NCBI RefSeq assembly: GCF_014646335.1 | Contig: NZ_BMNG01000008.1 | Span: forward strand, 264,833-328,832 | Reading direction: 5' to 3' | Source: Streptomyces lasiicapitis | GTDB lineage: Bacteria; Actinomycetota; Actinomycetes; Streptomycetales; Streptomycetaceae | Length of the DNA: 64,000 nt | Shown: piece after piece, positions 16,090 through 24,754 of the stretch | Numbering within the stretch: the stretch's first letter is position 1 | Layout of the letters: each line of letters starts with the position of its first letter | Translations under genes and position numbers: made by a program | The notes under the pieces: generated by a model | Database searches by the model: none | The model's input: the letters and a program-made list of their open reading frames with translations, nothing else | Told to the model about the DNA's origin: nothing

Positions 16090-17646
16090 TCACGCCGAAA
16101 AGCGCTCCCGCAGCTTGTACTTGAGCACCTTCCTCAACGCCTCGTTGCGGGGCAGCGCCGTCACCAGCTCCAACTGCTCCGGGAGCTTGTGCACCGAAAG
16201 ACCCTCGCCGCGCAGATACGCCGACGTCTCCTGGAGCGTCAACTCGGGCGCTCCGGGGGCGCTTTCCACGACCGCGCACACCCGCTCGCCGCGCTCGGGG
16301 TCGGGCAGCCCGATCACCGCCACGTCGGCGACCGCCGGGTGGGCGTGCAGCAGGTCCTCGATCTCCCTGGCGGAGATGTTCTCGCCCTTGCGGATGATGA
16401 TGTCCTTGGCCCGGCCGGTGAGCACCAGGTGCCCCGACTCGCGGACGTGCCCCAGGTCCCCGGTGACGAGGAAGCCGTCCGCGTCGAACGCGGCCCGCGT
16501 GGCCGCCGCGTCCAAGTAGCCCTGGCAGACGGCCTCGCCGCGCAGCCGCACCTCGCCGTCCGTGCCTGCGGGCAGCTCCTTGCCGTCGGCGTCCGTGACG
16601 CGGATCTCCATGCCGGCGGGCGGGCGTCCCTCCGTGGTGGCGAGGTTCTCCGGGGTGTCGTCGGGGTCGCCCATCGTGATCATCGGGACTTCCGTCATGC
16701 CGTAGCCGTGGGTGAGTTGGCAGCCCAGTTCGCGTACGACGGCGTGGTAGATCTCCGGGGGTTTGGGGGCGCCGCCGCCCGCGAGGAGGCGGAGGGTGGG
16801 GATCAGCTTCCGGTCGGGCCGCTCGCGCTGCTCGGTGAGGAACATCGAGTAGAAGGCCGTGGAGCCGCCCGCGACGGTCACGCCGTGGCGCCGGTAGCCG
16901 TCAAGGGCGTCCGGCATGGCGAAGTGCTCGAACATCACGGCGGGGAAGCCGTACAGGAGCAGCATGACGGTGTAGTCGGGCCCGGCGATGTGCGCGAAGG
17001 GGAACGCCATCGAGCCCACGTCGTCCGGCGTGAGGCGCAGCGCGTGCGCCAGGCAGGAGCCGCCCGCGATCAGGGAGCGGTCGGTGTGCAGGACGCCCTT
17101 GGGGTCGGACGTCGTGCCGGACGTCCAGTAGATCCAGCGCACCGCGCGGCCGTCGGCAGGCGGCGGTGGCAGCACGCCGGGGTCGGCCTCGGGCAGCTCG
17201 TCGTACGCGGTGAAGACGCCGCGCGCCCCGAGCCGCGCGGCCAGCTCCGCGTGGTCGAAGCCCCGCCACACACCTGGTACGGCGAAGAACTCGGCCTTCG
17301 ACTCCCGCAGCGCGAAGCCGACTTCGCGGTCCCGGTAGAACGGGATCACCGGTGACTGGACGGCCCCGATGCGGGCGAGCGCGAAGGACAGGACGGCCGT
17401 CTCGACGCGCGTGGGGAGCTGCCAGGCGACGACCGTGCCGGGGCGCACCCCCATCCCGTACAGGCCCGCGGCGACCCGCTCACAGTGCTCCCGCAGGCCG
17501 CCGAACGTGAGGGCGCGGTCGGCCGCGGGGTCGGCGGCGGCCTGGATCAGGGCCGGGGCGTCCGGGGTGAGGGCGGCGCGGCGCTCGATGAGCTCCCAGA
17601 GCGTCCCGCAGGCGCTCAGGGCGTGGGCGGTGTCGTCGTCTTGCAC
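16090..17646 (-). CDS. AMP-forming acyl-CoA ligase (cyclohexanecarboxylate-CoA ligase-like)
   Basis: This enzyme would activate a carboxylic acid to its CoA thioester with ATP. The 518-residue protein shows the AMP-binding P-loop YWTSGTTSDPKG, the motif GYGMTEVPM, the hinge region KDIIIRKGENISAREIE and the C-terminal catalytic Lys in RKVLKYK. I recall the closest relatives as AliA-type alicyclic acid ligases. GTG 17646 is preferred because GAGGGG lies 6 bases upstream; ATG 17664 is the alternative. It is divergent from the acyl-CoA dehydrogenase pair, and both sides of the gap carry the shared operator. Confidence 0.85.
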   Translation of the reverse strand: MQDDDTAHALSACGTLWELIERRAALTPDAPALIQAAADPAADRALTFGGLREHCERVAAGLYGMGVRPGTVVAWQLPTRVETAVLSFALARIGAVQSPVIPFYRDREVGFALRESKAEFFAVPGVWRGFDHAELAARLGARGVFTAYDELPEADPGVLPPPPADGRAVRWIYWTSGTTSDPKGVLHTDRSLIAGGSCLAHALRLTPDDVGSMAFPFAHIAGPDYTVMLLLYGFPAVMFEHFAMPDALDGYRRHGVTVAGGSTAFYSMFLTEQRERPDRKLIPTLRLLAGGGAPKPPEIYHAVVRELGCQLTHGYGMTEVPMITMGDPDDTPENLATTEGRPPAGMEIRVTDADGKELPAGTDGEVRLRGEAVCQGYLDAAATRAAFDADGFLVTGDLGHVRESGHLVLTGRAKDIIIRKGENISAREIEDLLHAHPAVADVAVIGLPDPERGERVCAVVESAPGAPELTLQETSAYLRGEGLSVHKLPEQLELVTALPRNEALRKVLKYKLRERFSA

Positions 17647-17678
17647 TGCGGCCCCCTCGTACATCAACCGAGCACGGT

Positions 17679-17697
17679 TTCTGACGGATAGTCAGAA
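17679..17697. promoter_or_regulatory. Shared operator, copy 1 (perfect)
   Basis: TTCTGAC-GGATA-GTCAGAA has perfect 7-base half sites and lies 32 bases upstream of the ligase start (minus strand). It is the best match to the 14-member palindrome family in this window. Confidence 0.75.
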
Positions 17698-17756
17698 CGT
17701 GCGGAGAGCGTAGAGCTCCGCTCCTTGTCGGTCCAGAGGCCCGGGGCTAGCCTGCG

Positions 17757-17775
17757 TTCTGACGGACCATCAGAA
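17757..17775. promoter_or_regulatory. Shared operator, copy 2
   Basis: TTCTGAC-GGACC-ATCAGAA has one mismatch between half sites. It lies 42 bases upstream of the acyl-CoA dehydrogenase start at 17818. Confidence 0.7.
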
Positions 17776-17817
17776 ACAGCCGGGAACTGTCAAGAACTGC
17801 CGAGCGAGGGGACCTTG

Positions 17818-18960
17818 ATGGACCTGACGTACACCGAGGAGGAGGAAGCGTTCCGGGAGGGCCTGCGGGCCTGGCTCGCGGACGTGCTGCCGAAGCTGCC
17901 GGCCAAGCCCTCGCCCGACGACTGGCCGGGGCGGCGGGCGTACGACACCGCCTGGCAGCGGACGCTCCACGACGCGGGGTACGGCGAGGTGCACTGGGAC
18001 GCGTCCCCGACGCGGCGGCTCATCTTCCTGGAGGAGACGGAGAAGGCCGGCGCGCCCTACGTAGGGGCCAATTTCGTCGGCCTGCTGCACGCGGGCCCCA
18101 CCATCGCCTCCGAAGGCACCCCCGAGCAGCGCGAGCGCTGGCTGCCGCCCGTGCTGCGCGGCGACGAGGTGTGGTGCCAGGGCTTCAGCGAACCGGACGC
18201 GGGGTCCGACCTCGCGTCGTTGCGCACGCGCGCGTGGAGGGACGGCGACGACTACGTAGTGAGCGGTTCGAAGATCTGGACCTCCCACGCGGAGGTCGCC
18301 GACTGGTGCGAACTCCTCGTACGCACCACGCCGGTGAGCGATGAGGTGCCCAAGCACCGGGGCATCACCTGGCTCGCGATGCCCATGGACGCCGCCGGGA
18401 TCACGGTGCGGCCATTGCGGACGCTCGCGGGGTCGGCGGAGTTCGCCGAGGTGTTCCTCGACGACGTACGGGTGCCCGTCGGCAACCGCGTCGGCGCCGA
18501 GAACGACGGCTGGCGCGTGACCATGGTGACGCTGTCCTTCGAGCGGGGCACGGCCTTCGTGGGGGAGGTGGTGGCCTGCCGTCGGCTGCTCGGCGAGCTG
18601 GCCCGCGAGGCGCGCGCGAACGGGCGCTGGGACGACGCGGTGCTGCGGCGCGGGCTCGGGCGCCTCAGCGCGGAGTTCGCCGCCCTGTGGCGGCTGACCC
18701 AGTGGAACGTCAGCGAGGCCCAGCGCACCGGCGGCGTGCCCGGCACCGGCGGGTCCGTCTTCAAGCTGCGCTACTCGCACGCCCGCCAGGAGCTGTACGA
18801 CATGGCGGCCGAGGTGCTCGGCCCCGGCGCCCTCGACGCGGACCGGCCCTGGACGCTTGAGCGGCTGTCGTCGCTGTCGTACACCATCGCCGCCGGGACC
18901 TCGCAGATCCAGCGGAACATCGTCGCCGAGCGCATCCTCGGCCTGCCGAAGGGGCGGTGA
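17818..18960 (+). CDS. Acyl-CoA dehydrogenase, probable alpha subunit
   Basis: This 380-residue flavoenzyme would introduce an alpha-beta double bond in an acyl-CoA. Motifs include WCQGFSEPDAGSDLASL and KIWTSHAE for FAD and substrate binding. The C-terminal segment is AAGTSQIQRNIVAERILGLP. The position equivalent to the catalytic Glu of medium-chain enzymes (YEGTSQ) appears to be Ala, as in the ChsE/FadE26-type alpha subunits, whose base lies elsewhere. The gene is followed 7 bases later by a shorter dehydrogenase gene, so an alpha2-beta2 enzyme is likely. The ATG follows GCGAGGGG. Confidence 0.88.
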   Translation: MDLTYTEEEEAFREGLRAWLADVLPKLPAKPSPDDWPGRRAYDTAWQRTLHDAGYGEVHWDASPTRRLIFLEETEKAGAPYVGANFVGLLHAGPTIASEGTPEQRERWLPPVLRGDEVWCQGFSEPDAGSDLASLRTRAWRDGDDYVVSGSKIWTSHAEVADWCELLVRTTPVSDEVPKHRGITWLAMPMDAAGITVRPLRTLAGSAEFAEVFLDDVRVPVGNRVGAENDGWRVTMVTLSFERGTAFVGEVVACRRLLGELAREARANGRWDDAVLRRGLGRLSAEFAALWRLTQWNVSEAQRTGGVPGTGGSVFKLRYSHARQELYDMAAEVLGPGALDADRPWTLERLSSLSYTIAAGTSQIQRNIVAERILGLPKGR

Positions 18961-18967
18961 GCGGCGC

Positions 18968-19828
18968 GTGGACTTCCAACTCAGTGAAGATCAGCGGGCG
19001 TTGCGGCGCGGACTGCGGGACGTACTCGAAGGGCGGTTCGGGCGGGACGCGCTGCGGGCCGCCGTCGACGAGCCCCGGATCGACCGGAAGCTGTGGCGGG
19101 CGCTCGGCGACGCGGGGTTCTTCGCGCTCTGCCTGCCCGAGGACGCGGGCGGCGTCGGACTGAGCCTGCCCGAGGCCGTGTTGGCGTTCGAGGAGGCGGG
19201 CCGTGTGCTGCTGCCCGGGCCCGCCGTGGCGACGTTCCTCGCGGCCGGGGAGGTCGCGGGCGCCGCCGAGGGGACGACGGTCGTCACCGCCGTCGGAGGG
19301 CCGTTCGTGCCGTGGCTGGAGGAGGCCGACGCGGTGCGGGGGGACGCGGCGGGGGCGGTGGCCGTACGGTCCGTCGATCCGCTGACGCCCCTGCACCGTG
19401 TGCAGGACGACGGGGAGGCCCAGGACCCCCGCGCCGTCCTCCTCCTCGCCGCCGAACAACTGGGCTCCGCCGCCCGCACCTGCGAGGCCGCCGTCCAATA
19501 CGCCCAAGATCGCGAACAGTTCGGCGGGCCCGTCGGCCGCTTCCAGGCCGTGCAGCACCTGTGCGCCGACATGCTGGTCCGCGCGGAGCTGGCCCGCGTG
19601 GCGGTGTACGCCGCCGCCGTCACCGAGGACCCCCTCGAAGCCGCCGGGGCCAAGCTGCTCGCCGACGACGCCGCCGCACGCAACGCCCGTGACTGTCTGC
19701 AAGTGCACGGTGGCATGGGGTTCACCTGGGAGTCCGACGTCCATCTGCACCTGAAGCGGGCCTGGGTGCGGGCCCGTCTGGGCGGTACGGCGGCGCGGGC
19801 GGAGGAGGAACTGGCCGCGGCGCTGTGA
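18968..19828 (+). CDS. Acyl-CoA dehydrogenase, short partner subunit
   Basis: At 286 residues this is about 100 shorter than a full acyl-CoA dehydrogenase. The N-terminal helical domain is present (LSEDQRALRRGLRDVLEGRFG), the middle beta domain is much reduced, and the C-terminal helical domain ends in the motif HGGMGFTWESDVHLHLKRA. This pattern matches the beta partners of heteromeric steroid or acyl side-chain dehydrogenases. The GTG at 18968 lies 7 bases after the stop of the full-length partner, and the two are co-transcribed from the operator at 17757. Confidence 0.82.
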   Translation: MDFQLSEDQRALRRGLRDVLEGRFGRDALRAAVDEPRIDRKLWRALGDAGFFALCLPEDAGGVGLSLPEAVLAFEEAGRVLLPGPAVATFLAAGEVAGAAEGTTVVTAVGGPFVPWLEEADAVRGDAAGAVAVRSVDPLTPLHRVQDDGEAQDPRAVLLLAAEQLGSAARTCEAAVQYAQDREQFGGPVGRFQAVQHLCADMLVRAELARVAVYAAAVTEDPLEAAGAKLLADDAAARNARDCLQVHGGMGFTWESDVHLHLKRAWVRARLGGTAARAEEELAAAL

Positions 19829-20350
19829 TCGACTTGTGCGTCCCGGAAAAGGCGGTAAAGCTTCCCGTGAAAGGCGGCGATACCTGCCGTGATGGACGCC
19901 GATGTCCCTCTTGGGGAATAGGGGATGTCGATGTCTGTGAGTAAAGGCGGCAGAACTCGTCGCGAACGACCAAAATGCTACTGAGCGTCGATATCGGGTT
20001 GTGTCCTACGCGTGACTCGTCACGACGCGGAGTCGGCGCCCGGCTCCGGTACCTTGTGTGGGATGCGAGTGGTCATGAGGCCGAGCCGTGCCGGTGTTGC
20101 CCCCGAGGCAACTCCGCGCCTGGTGACGCGCTTCTCTCGCCGCGCAGGACGAGGCCGAGCGCCCGCCTGTTCGACCCCCCGCGGCGCGCGTCGCACAGTA
20201 TGCCGCACGCGTACTCCTTCGCGCTGGAATATGCCCGAAGCGCTTGTTGGGGTGACTGAACGTCAACCATGCTGTCTCTCAAGGGGTTCACGTTCTGTGA
20301 CCCTGCGGAGTCACGAGGCGATGTGTCCGCCGGTTCGGATGGTGTGAGCG
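19829..20350 (+). promoter_or_regulatory. 522-base leader region before the HATPase gene
   Basis: I see no supported gene here. Several ATG codons open short frames, but none has a ribosome site with sustained third-position GC bias. The last 130 bases, from about 20220, are less GC-rich and hold an inverted repeat TGACCCTGCGGAGTCA. They probably contain the promoter and untranslated leader of the HATPase gene. Confidence 0.35.
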
Positions 20351-20821
20351 GTGCAGGTGCTTCAAGTTCAGCTGGAAGTCGGGCCGGACCCCGCGGAAGT
20401 GGGCCGGGCCCGCAGATGGGCGCGCTCACGGCTCGCCGGGTCGGGCATAGCTGCCGACGAGCCGGTGGCCGAGACGCTGATCCTGCTGATCTCGGAGCTC
20501 GTCACCAACGCCGTTGTGCACACGGGCTGTCCGGCGGTCCTGCGCATGCTGCTCCCCGGAGTCCCCGCCGACGAACCCGGCACCGTCCGCGTCGAGGTCG
20601 CCGACCGCAGCACCTGCCCGCCCCGGCCCCGGCACGCGGAGGGCGACGACACCAACGGCCGCGGCCTCGAACTCGTCGACGGCCTCGCCGACCGCTGGGG
20701 CTGGCGCCAGGAAGGCGCCGGCAAGAGCATCTGGTGCGAGGTCGACCGCTGCGAGGCGGACACCGCCGCCCACACCTTCGACGGAACGACCCACGAGGAC
20801 GTCGCGTACGAAGCCGTGTGA
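20351..20821 (+). CDS. HATPase-domain regulatory protein (RsbW/SpoIIAB-like)
   Basis: This 156-residue cytoplasmic protein has a GHKL ATPase fold with the N-box LISELVTNAVVHT and the G-box region DTNGRGLELVDGLADRWGW. Stand-alone proteins of this kind in Streptomyces are anti-sigma kinases or switch proteins that act with STAS antagonists such as the one at 14907. The start is GTG 20351. The partner sigma factor is not in the window, as far as I can see. The C-terminal 30 acidic residues are poorly conserved in the family. Confidence 0.85.
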   Translation: MQVLQVQLEVGPDPAEVGRARRWARSRLAGSGIAADEPVAETLILLISELVTNAVVHTGCPAVLRMLLPGVPADEPGTVRVEVADRSTCPPRPRHAEGDDTNGRGLELVDGLADRWGWRQEGAGKSIWCEVDRCEADTAAHTFDGTTHEDVAYEAV

Positions 20822-21366
20822 CGCACGGCTGCTGTTGACCCCGGCCGCCGTCGACTCCGGCCGCTGTGTGACCCCCGACCGCCCCCGCACCCCGCCCGAC
20901 CCCCACGGCGCCGCCCCGCCGTTCCGTGCTCCCGCACCGCCCGCCGTGTCGACGCATGCGCCGTCCCGTGCCCCGATGCGCGGCCGTGCGCGGCCGGATC
21001 AAAAGCGGCATACCCCATAAATCCCCGGCGCGGTGTTGACGTACCGTGACCAATTGATCACGCTGGTGGGCAGCGATTCGCCGCGAGGGGACGCCGAGGG
21101 GCGCTGGCGCCTGTGGCCCGGTCCTTGGCGAGGTGCGGATCGTGATTCGGCGTGGTGACCCTTCAGGGCAGCAGGGGGGCGGGGCCCGTACGCCGGAGCC
21201 GGATGGCGGCGCGCGCGGAACAGCGCTCGGGGCGGGCGCCGACGCGCCGCCACCCGAACTCGCAAGACCGCTCGGACACCGAAGGCTTCTCGGGCGCCGG
21301 GGGCCGCTCGGACGCGGAAGACCGCTCGGGCGCGGAAGATTGCTCGGGCTCGGAAGATCGCTACGC
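20822..21366. other. 545-base gap between converging genes with a palindrome and tandem repeats
   Basis: No gene is supported on either strand, although frames are open on both. A near-perfect palindrome GTGACCAATTGATCAC (21046-21061) lies in an AT-richer patch that looks like a promoter, and an 18-base tandem repeat follows at 21297-21368. A promoter-like patch is unexpected between two gene ends. Confidence 0.45.
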
Positions 21367-21368
21367 TC
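21297..21368. repeat. 18-base tandem repeat, about four degenerate units
   Basis: Units resembling GCTCGGGCGCGGAAGACC recur with an 18-base period up to the end of the cyclase gene. The last unit (CTACGCTCAGAAGATCG) overlaps the stop of the cyclase frame. In the plus-strand frame it would read as RSGAED-type hexapeptides, in the minus as proline/serine repeats. Confidence 0.6.
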
Positions 21369-22320
21369 AGAAGATCGCCACAGGGGCCACCGGCGAGCCC
21401 GTCGCCCCGGCGAACGGCTCCGGTGTCGCCGACAGCAGGAAGCCGTACCGCCGTTCCTCTCCACAGGCTGTGGACAACTTTTCGAGATCCCAGTTCTGGC
21501 CCTGCGGCATGCCCATCTCGACCAGATGCAGGGCGTGCACGGGCAGCCACAGGTTCTCGATCTCCGGCGGGAAGATCTCGAAGGTCAGCGTGTCGTTGGC
21601 GACCGCCGCCACGTCCCGCGCGCGGAACCACTCCGGCGTCCGCACCGAAAGCCCCGGCGACGGAAAGCCGTACCCCTTCCTGTCGCCCGCCAGATACACC
21701 CGCACCTGGCCCGTCCGTACGAGAACGATGTCCCCGGCGCCGACGGTGACACCCCCGAACTCCTCGGCCTCGTCCAGGTCTTCGGGCGTCACCGCGTGCG
21801 CGACGGGCAGCCGCTCCAGGCCCTTCGCGCGGGCCACGTCGAGGAGCACGCCGCGCGAGACGACGTACGCCGCCGTCGCGATGGAGCTGAACCCGGCGCC
21901 CCCGTGGGCCGTGATCGTGTCCGCGGGGCGGCCGTTGTAGATCCGGCCCGAGTGCGAGGCGTGCGGCAGGGCGTCCCAGTGCGTGGCCGCCTGCAGCCCC
22001 ATCGTCACGGCGTCGTCGCTGGTGGCGACCGAACCCGGCCCGGCCAGGGGCTGGTTGATCTGCACCATCGTGTGCAGCGGATTGACGCGGCCCGGGATCG
22101 CGCCCGTCTGTACGCCGTCCTGGCGCAACGGCAGCGCGAGCGGGACGCGGCGGCCCGTGCGGACCGTGGCCGCCGCCGCGCGCACCACCTCGTCGGTGAT
22201 CAGGTTCAGGGTGCCGATCTCGTCGTCGGCGCCCCAGCGGCCCCAGTTGTTCACGCGCTCGGCGAGGTCGAGGAACTCCGGCGGCATGGCGGGCGCGTGC
22301 GGAGTGGTCGGCGCTGACAT
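21367..22320 (-). CDS. Cyclase-family (kynurenine formamidase-like) metal hydrolase
   Basis: This 317-residue protein belongs to the cyclase/kynurenine formamidase superfamily, which hydrolyses amides, lactones or ring carbonyls using a bound divalent metal. Visible features are NNWGRWGADDEIGTLNLIT at the N-terminus, THWDALPHASHSG (the metal-binding H-x-D-x3-H type motif) and FPPEIENLWLPVHALHLVEMG near the end. ATG 22320 is preferred because GGGGAG lies upstream; an in-frame ATG at 22362 would overlap the operator region. It is divergent from the SDR operon, with one shared operator between them, so it probably acts in the same pathway, perhaps in ring or lactone opening. Confidence 0.82.
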   Translation of the reverse strand: MSAPTTPHAPAMPPEFLDLAERVNNWGRWGADDEIGTLNLITDEVVRAAAATVRTGRRVPLALPLRQDGVQTGAIPGRVNPLHTMVQINQPLAGPGSVATSDDAVTMGLQAATHWDALPHASHSGRIYNGRPADTITAHGGAGFSSIATAAYVVSRGVLLDVARAKGLERLPVAHAVTPEDLDEAEEFGGVTVGAGDIVLVRTGQVRVYLAGDRKGYGFPSPGLSVRTPEWFRARDVAAVANDTLTFEIFPPEIENLWLPVHALHLVEMGMPQGQNWDLEKLSTACGEERRYGFLLSATPEPFAGATGSPVAPVAIF

Positions 22321-22365
22321 GGGTGCTCCCCGGGGCTTGTCTTCCGGTGTCTGACGGGTCATAAA

Positions 22366-22384
22366 ATCTAACGGTCCGTCAGAA
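22366..22384. promoter_or_regulatory. Shared operator, copy 3
   Basis: ATCTAAC-GGTCC-GTCAGAA lies between the divergent cyclase and SDR genes, 19 bases before the SDR start. The left half has a base change. A further half site TCTGACGGGTCA is at 22350. Confidence 0.65.
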
Positions 22385-22403
22385 TCCGCGGGAAGGGGCC
22401 GGC

Positions 22404-23396
22404 GTGGGGAACTTCTTGGCAGGCAAGGTGGTCGCCGTGACCGGCGCAGGGCGTGGCATCGGCCGGGCGGTCGCGCTCGCCGCGGCGGCCGAGGGCGCGA
22501 AGGTCGTCGTCAACGACTACGGCGTTTCGATCGAGGGCGGCGAGCCCACGAGCGAGGTGGCCGCCGCCGTCGTCAAGGAGATCGAGGCGGCGGGCGGCGC
22601 GGCGGTGGCCGTCGCCGACGACATCTCCACGATGGCGGGCGGGCAGCGGATCGTCGACGTGGCGCTCGCCGAGTACGGGCGTGTGGACGGCGTCGTGTGC
22701 GTCGCCGGGATCCTGCGCGAGCGGATGCTGTTCAACATGTCCGAGGAGGAGTGGGACCCCGTCGTCGCCACCCACCTGAAGGGCACCTTCACCGTCTTCC
22801 GTGCCGCGTCCGCCGTCATGCGCAAGCAGGGCACGGGCACGCTCATCGGCTTCACCAGCGGCAACCACCAGGGCTCCGTCGCCCAGGCCAACTACAGCGC
22901 CGCCAAGGGCGGAATCATCTCCCTGGTCCGCAGCGCCGCGCTCGGCCTGCACAAGTACGGGGTCACCGCCAACGCCGTCGCACCCGTCGCCCGCACCCGG
23001 ATGTCCGCCAACGTCCCCATGGAGCTCGCCGAGATCGGCGAGCCGCAGGACGTGGCCGCCCTCGTCGTCTACCTGCTCAGCGACCGGGCCCGGCAGGAGA
23101 AGATCACCGGGCAGGTGTACACGATCGCCGGACCCAAGATCGCGGTCTGGGCGCAGCCGCGGGAACTGCGCGCGGGGTACGCCGACGGCGGCTGGACACC
23201 GGAGAGGATCGCCGACTTCCTGCCGGGGACGGTGGGCACGGATCCGATGCCGCTGCTCGCGCGGTTGGAGGAGATGGCTCGGGCCGCGGCGGCCAAGGAC
23301 CGGCCCAACGCGGGCCCGGACGCGCGGCCCGCGCCCGGCGGCCGGCCCGACGGCGCGGCCACGCGTCCCGCCCCCACCCCCCGCCCCAACGTCTAG
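22404..23396 (+). CDS. Short-chain dehydrogenase/reductase (17-beta-HSD4-like)
   Basis: The 330-residue NAD(P)-dependent oxidoreductase has the cofactor motif TGAGRGIG (13-20) and catalytic Ser152, Tyr164 and Lys168 (YSAAK). It resembles the dehydrogenase half of peroxisomal multifunctional enzyme 2, which oxidises 3-hydroxyacyl-CoA. The last 50 residues are a Pro/Ala/Arg tail of low complexity. The GTG start follows GGGAAGGGG. It leads an operon with the acyl-CoA dehydrogenase (8-base gap) and the zinc alcohol dehydrogenase. Confidence 0.86.
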   Translation: MGNFLAGKVVAVTGAGRGIGRAVALAAAAEGAKVVVNDYGVSIEGGEPTSEVAAAVVKEIEAAGGAAVAVADDISTMAGGQRIVDVALAEYGRVDGVVCVAGILRERMLFNMSEEEWDPVVATHLKGTFTVFRAASAVMRKQGTGTLIGFTSGNHQGSVAQANYSAAKGGIISLVRSAALGLHKYGVTANAVAPVARTRMSANVPMELAEIGEPQDVAALVVYLLSDRARQEKITGQVYTIAGPKIAVWAQPRELRAGYADGGWTPERIADFLPGTVGTDPMPLLARLEEMARAAAAKDRPNAGPDARPAPGGRPDGAATRPAPTPRPNV

Positions 23397-23404
23397 GCCC
23401 CGCC

Positions 23405-24754
23405 GTGGACTTCGGGTTCGGGGCCGCCGACGAGGACTTCCGGCGGGAGGCGCGGGTGTGGCTGGAGGAGCATCTGGCGGGGGAGTTCGCGGCGGCCGCG
23501 GGGGCTGGCGGGCCGGGGAGCGAGCACGAGCGCGGGGAGGTGCGGCGGGCTTGGGAGCGGGAGTTGGGGCGGGGCGGGTGGATCGGGCTCGGCTGGGACG
23601 CCGAGAGCGCTGAAAGCGTGGCGGGTGCCGCGGACGCCACGGGCGGCGCGGGTGCCACGGGCGGTGCCGACGCCCCGGACGCCGAGAAGTCCGTGTACGG
23701 CACGCGGCGGGCCACGCTGACCCAGCAGGTCGTGTGGGCCGAGGAGTACGCGCGCGTGCGCGCGCCCGCCCGCTGCGGTCACGTCGGTGAGAATCTGCTG
23801 GCGCCCACCCTCCTCGCGTACGGCACCCAGGAGCAGAAGGACGAGTTCCTGCCGCCCATCGCGCGTGGGGAGGCGCTGTGGTGCCAGGGGTACAGCGAGC
23901 CGGGCGCCGGGTCGGACCTGGCGGGCGTACGGACGACGGCCGTGCGGGAGGGCGGCGGGGGCCGGGGCGCTGACGGGGCCGACAGGGCTGACGGCGCTGA
24001 CGGGACGTACAGAATCACCGGGCAGAAGATCTGGACGTCCCTCGCCCACGAAGCCGACTGGTGCTTCGTCCTCGCCCGTACCGAGGCGGGCTCGCGGCGG
24101 CACCACGGGCTGTCGTTCCTGCTCGTCCCCATGGACCAGCCGGGGCGGATCGAGGTGCGCCCGATCCGGCAGCTGACCGGCACGAGCGAGTTCAACGAGG
24201 TCTTCTTCGACGGGGCACGCGCGCGTGCCGCGCACGTCGTCGGCGGCGAGGGCAACGGCTGGCGTGTGGCCATGGGGCTGCTCGGCTTCGAGCGGGGCGT
24301 GTCCACGCTGGCCCAGCAGATCGGCTTCGCGCAGGAGCTGGACGGGGTTGTGCGGGAGGCCCTGCGGGCCGGGGCCGCGGCCGATCCGGTGCTGCGGGAC
24401 CGCCTTGTGCGGCAGTGGGCCGAGCTGCGGGTCATGCGCTGGAACGCCCTTCGTACGCTGGGTAGTTCGGGCGGTGATGACGGCTCGCCCAGCGTGGCCA
24501 AGCTGCTGTGGGGCGGCTGGCACCAGCGGCTCGGCGAGCTGGCGATGGCCGTGCGCGGGACGGCGGCCGCCGTCGGACCTGCGGACTGGAGCGCGGACGC
24601 GCCGTACGAACTCGACGCGCTGCAGCGGCTCTTCCTCTTCTCGCGCGCCGACACCGTGTACGGCGGCTCGGACGAGATCCAGCGGAACATCATCGCCGAG
24701 CGGGTGCTCGGTCTGCCGAGAGAGGCCAAGGGGCCGGTGAGGGGTACGCCATGA
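23405..24754 (+). CDS. Acyl-CoA dehydrogenase
   Basis: This 449-residue flavoenzyme has WCQGYSEPGAGSDLAGVR and KIWTSLAHEADW, and ends with the motif YGGSDEIQRNIIAERVLGLPRE. The usual YEGTS Glu appears as Gly (VYGGSDE), so the catalytic base, if present, is elsewhere. Two low-complexity inserts rich in Ala/Gly/Asp (around residues 60-95 and 180-200) make it longer than standard. Its GTG lies 8 bases after the SDR stop, and its stop overlaps the next ATG by 4 bases, so it is the middle gene of a three-gene operon. Confidence 0.87.
   Translation: MDFGFGAADEDFRREARVWLEEHLAGEFAAAAGAGGPGSEHERGEVRRAWERELGRGGWIGLGWDAESAESVAGAADATGGAGATGGADAPDAEKSVYGTRRATLTQQVVWAEEYARVRAPARCGHVGENLLAPTLLAYGTQEQKDEFLPPIARGEALWCQGYSEPGAGSDLAGVRTTAVREGGGGRGADGADRADGADGTYRITGQKIWTSLAHEADWCFVLARTEAGSRRHHGLSFLLVPMDQPGRIEVRPIRQLTGTSEFNEVFFDGARARAAHVVGGEGNGWRVAMGLLGFERGVSTLAQQIGFAQELDGVVREALRAGAAADPVLRDRLVRQWAELRVMRWNALRTLGSSGGDDGSPSVAKLLWGGWHQRLGELAMAVRGTAAAVGPADWSADAPYELDALQRLFLFSRADTVYGGSDEIQRNIIAERVLGLPREAKGPVRGTP

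Noticed and set aside
20012..20347. A 111-codon plus-strand frame before the HATPase gene
   Set aside because: It is Arg-rich, lacks a ribosome site and shows no third-position GC bias, so it is more likely a leader region than a gene.
16090..24754. Possible polyketide or nonribosomal peptide cluster because of the ligases and thiolase-like proteins
   Set aside because: There are no KS, AT, ACP or condensation domains. The enzyme set is catabolic and carries a common operator.
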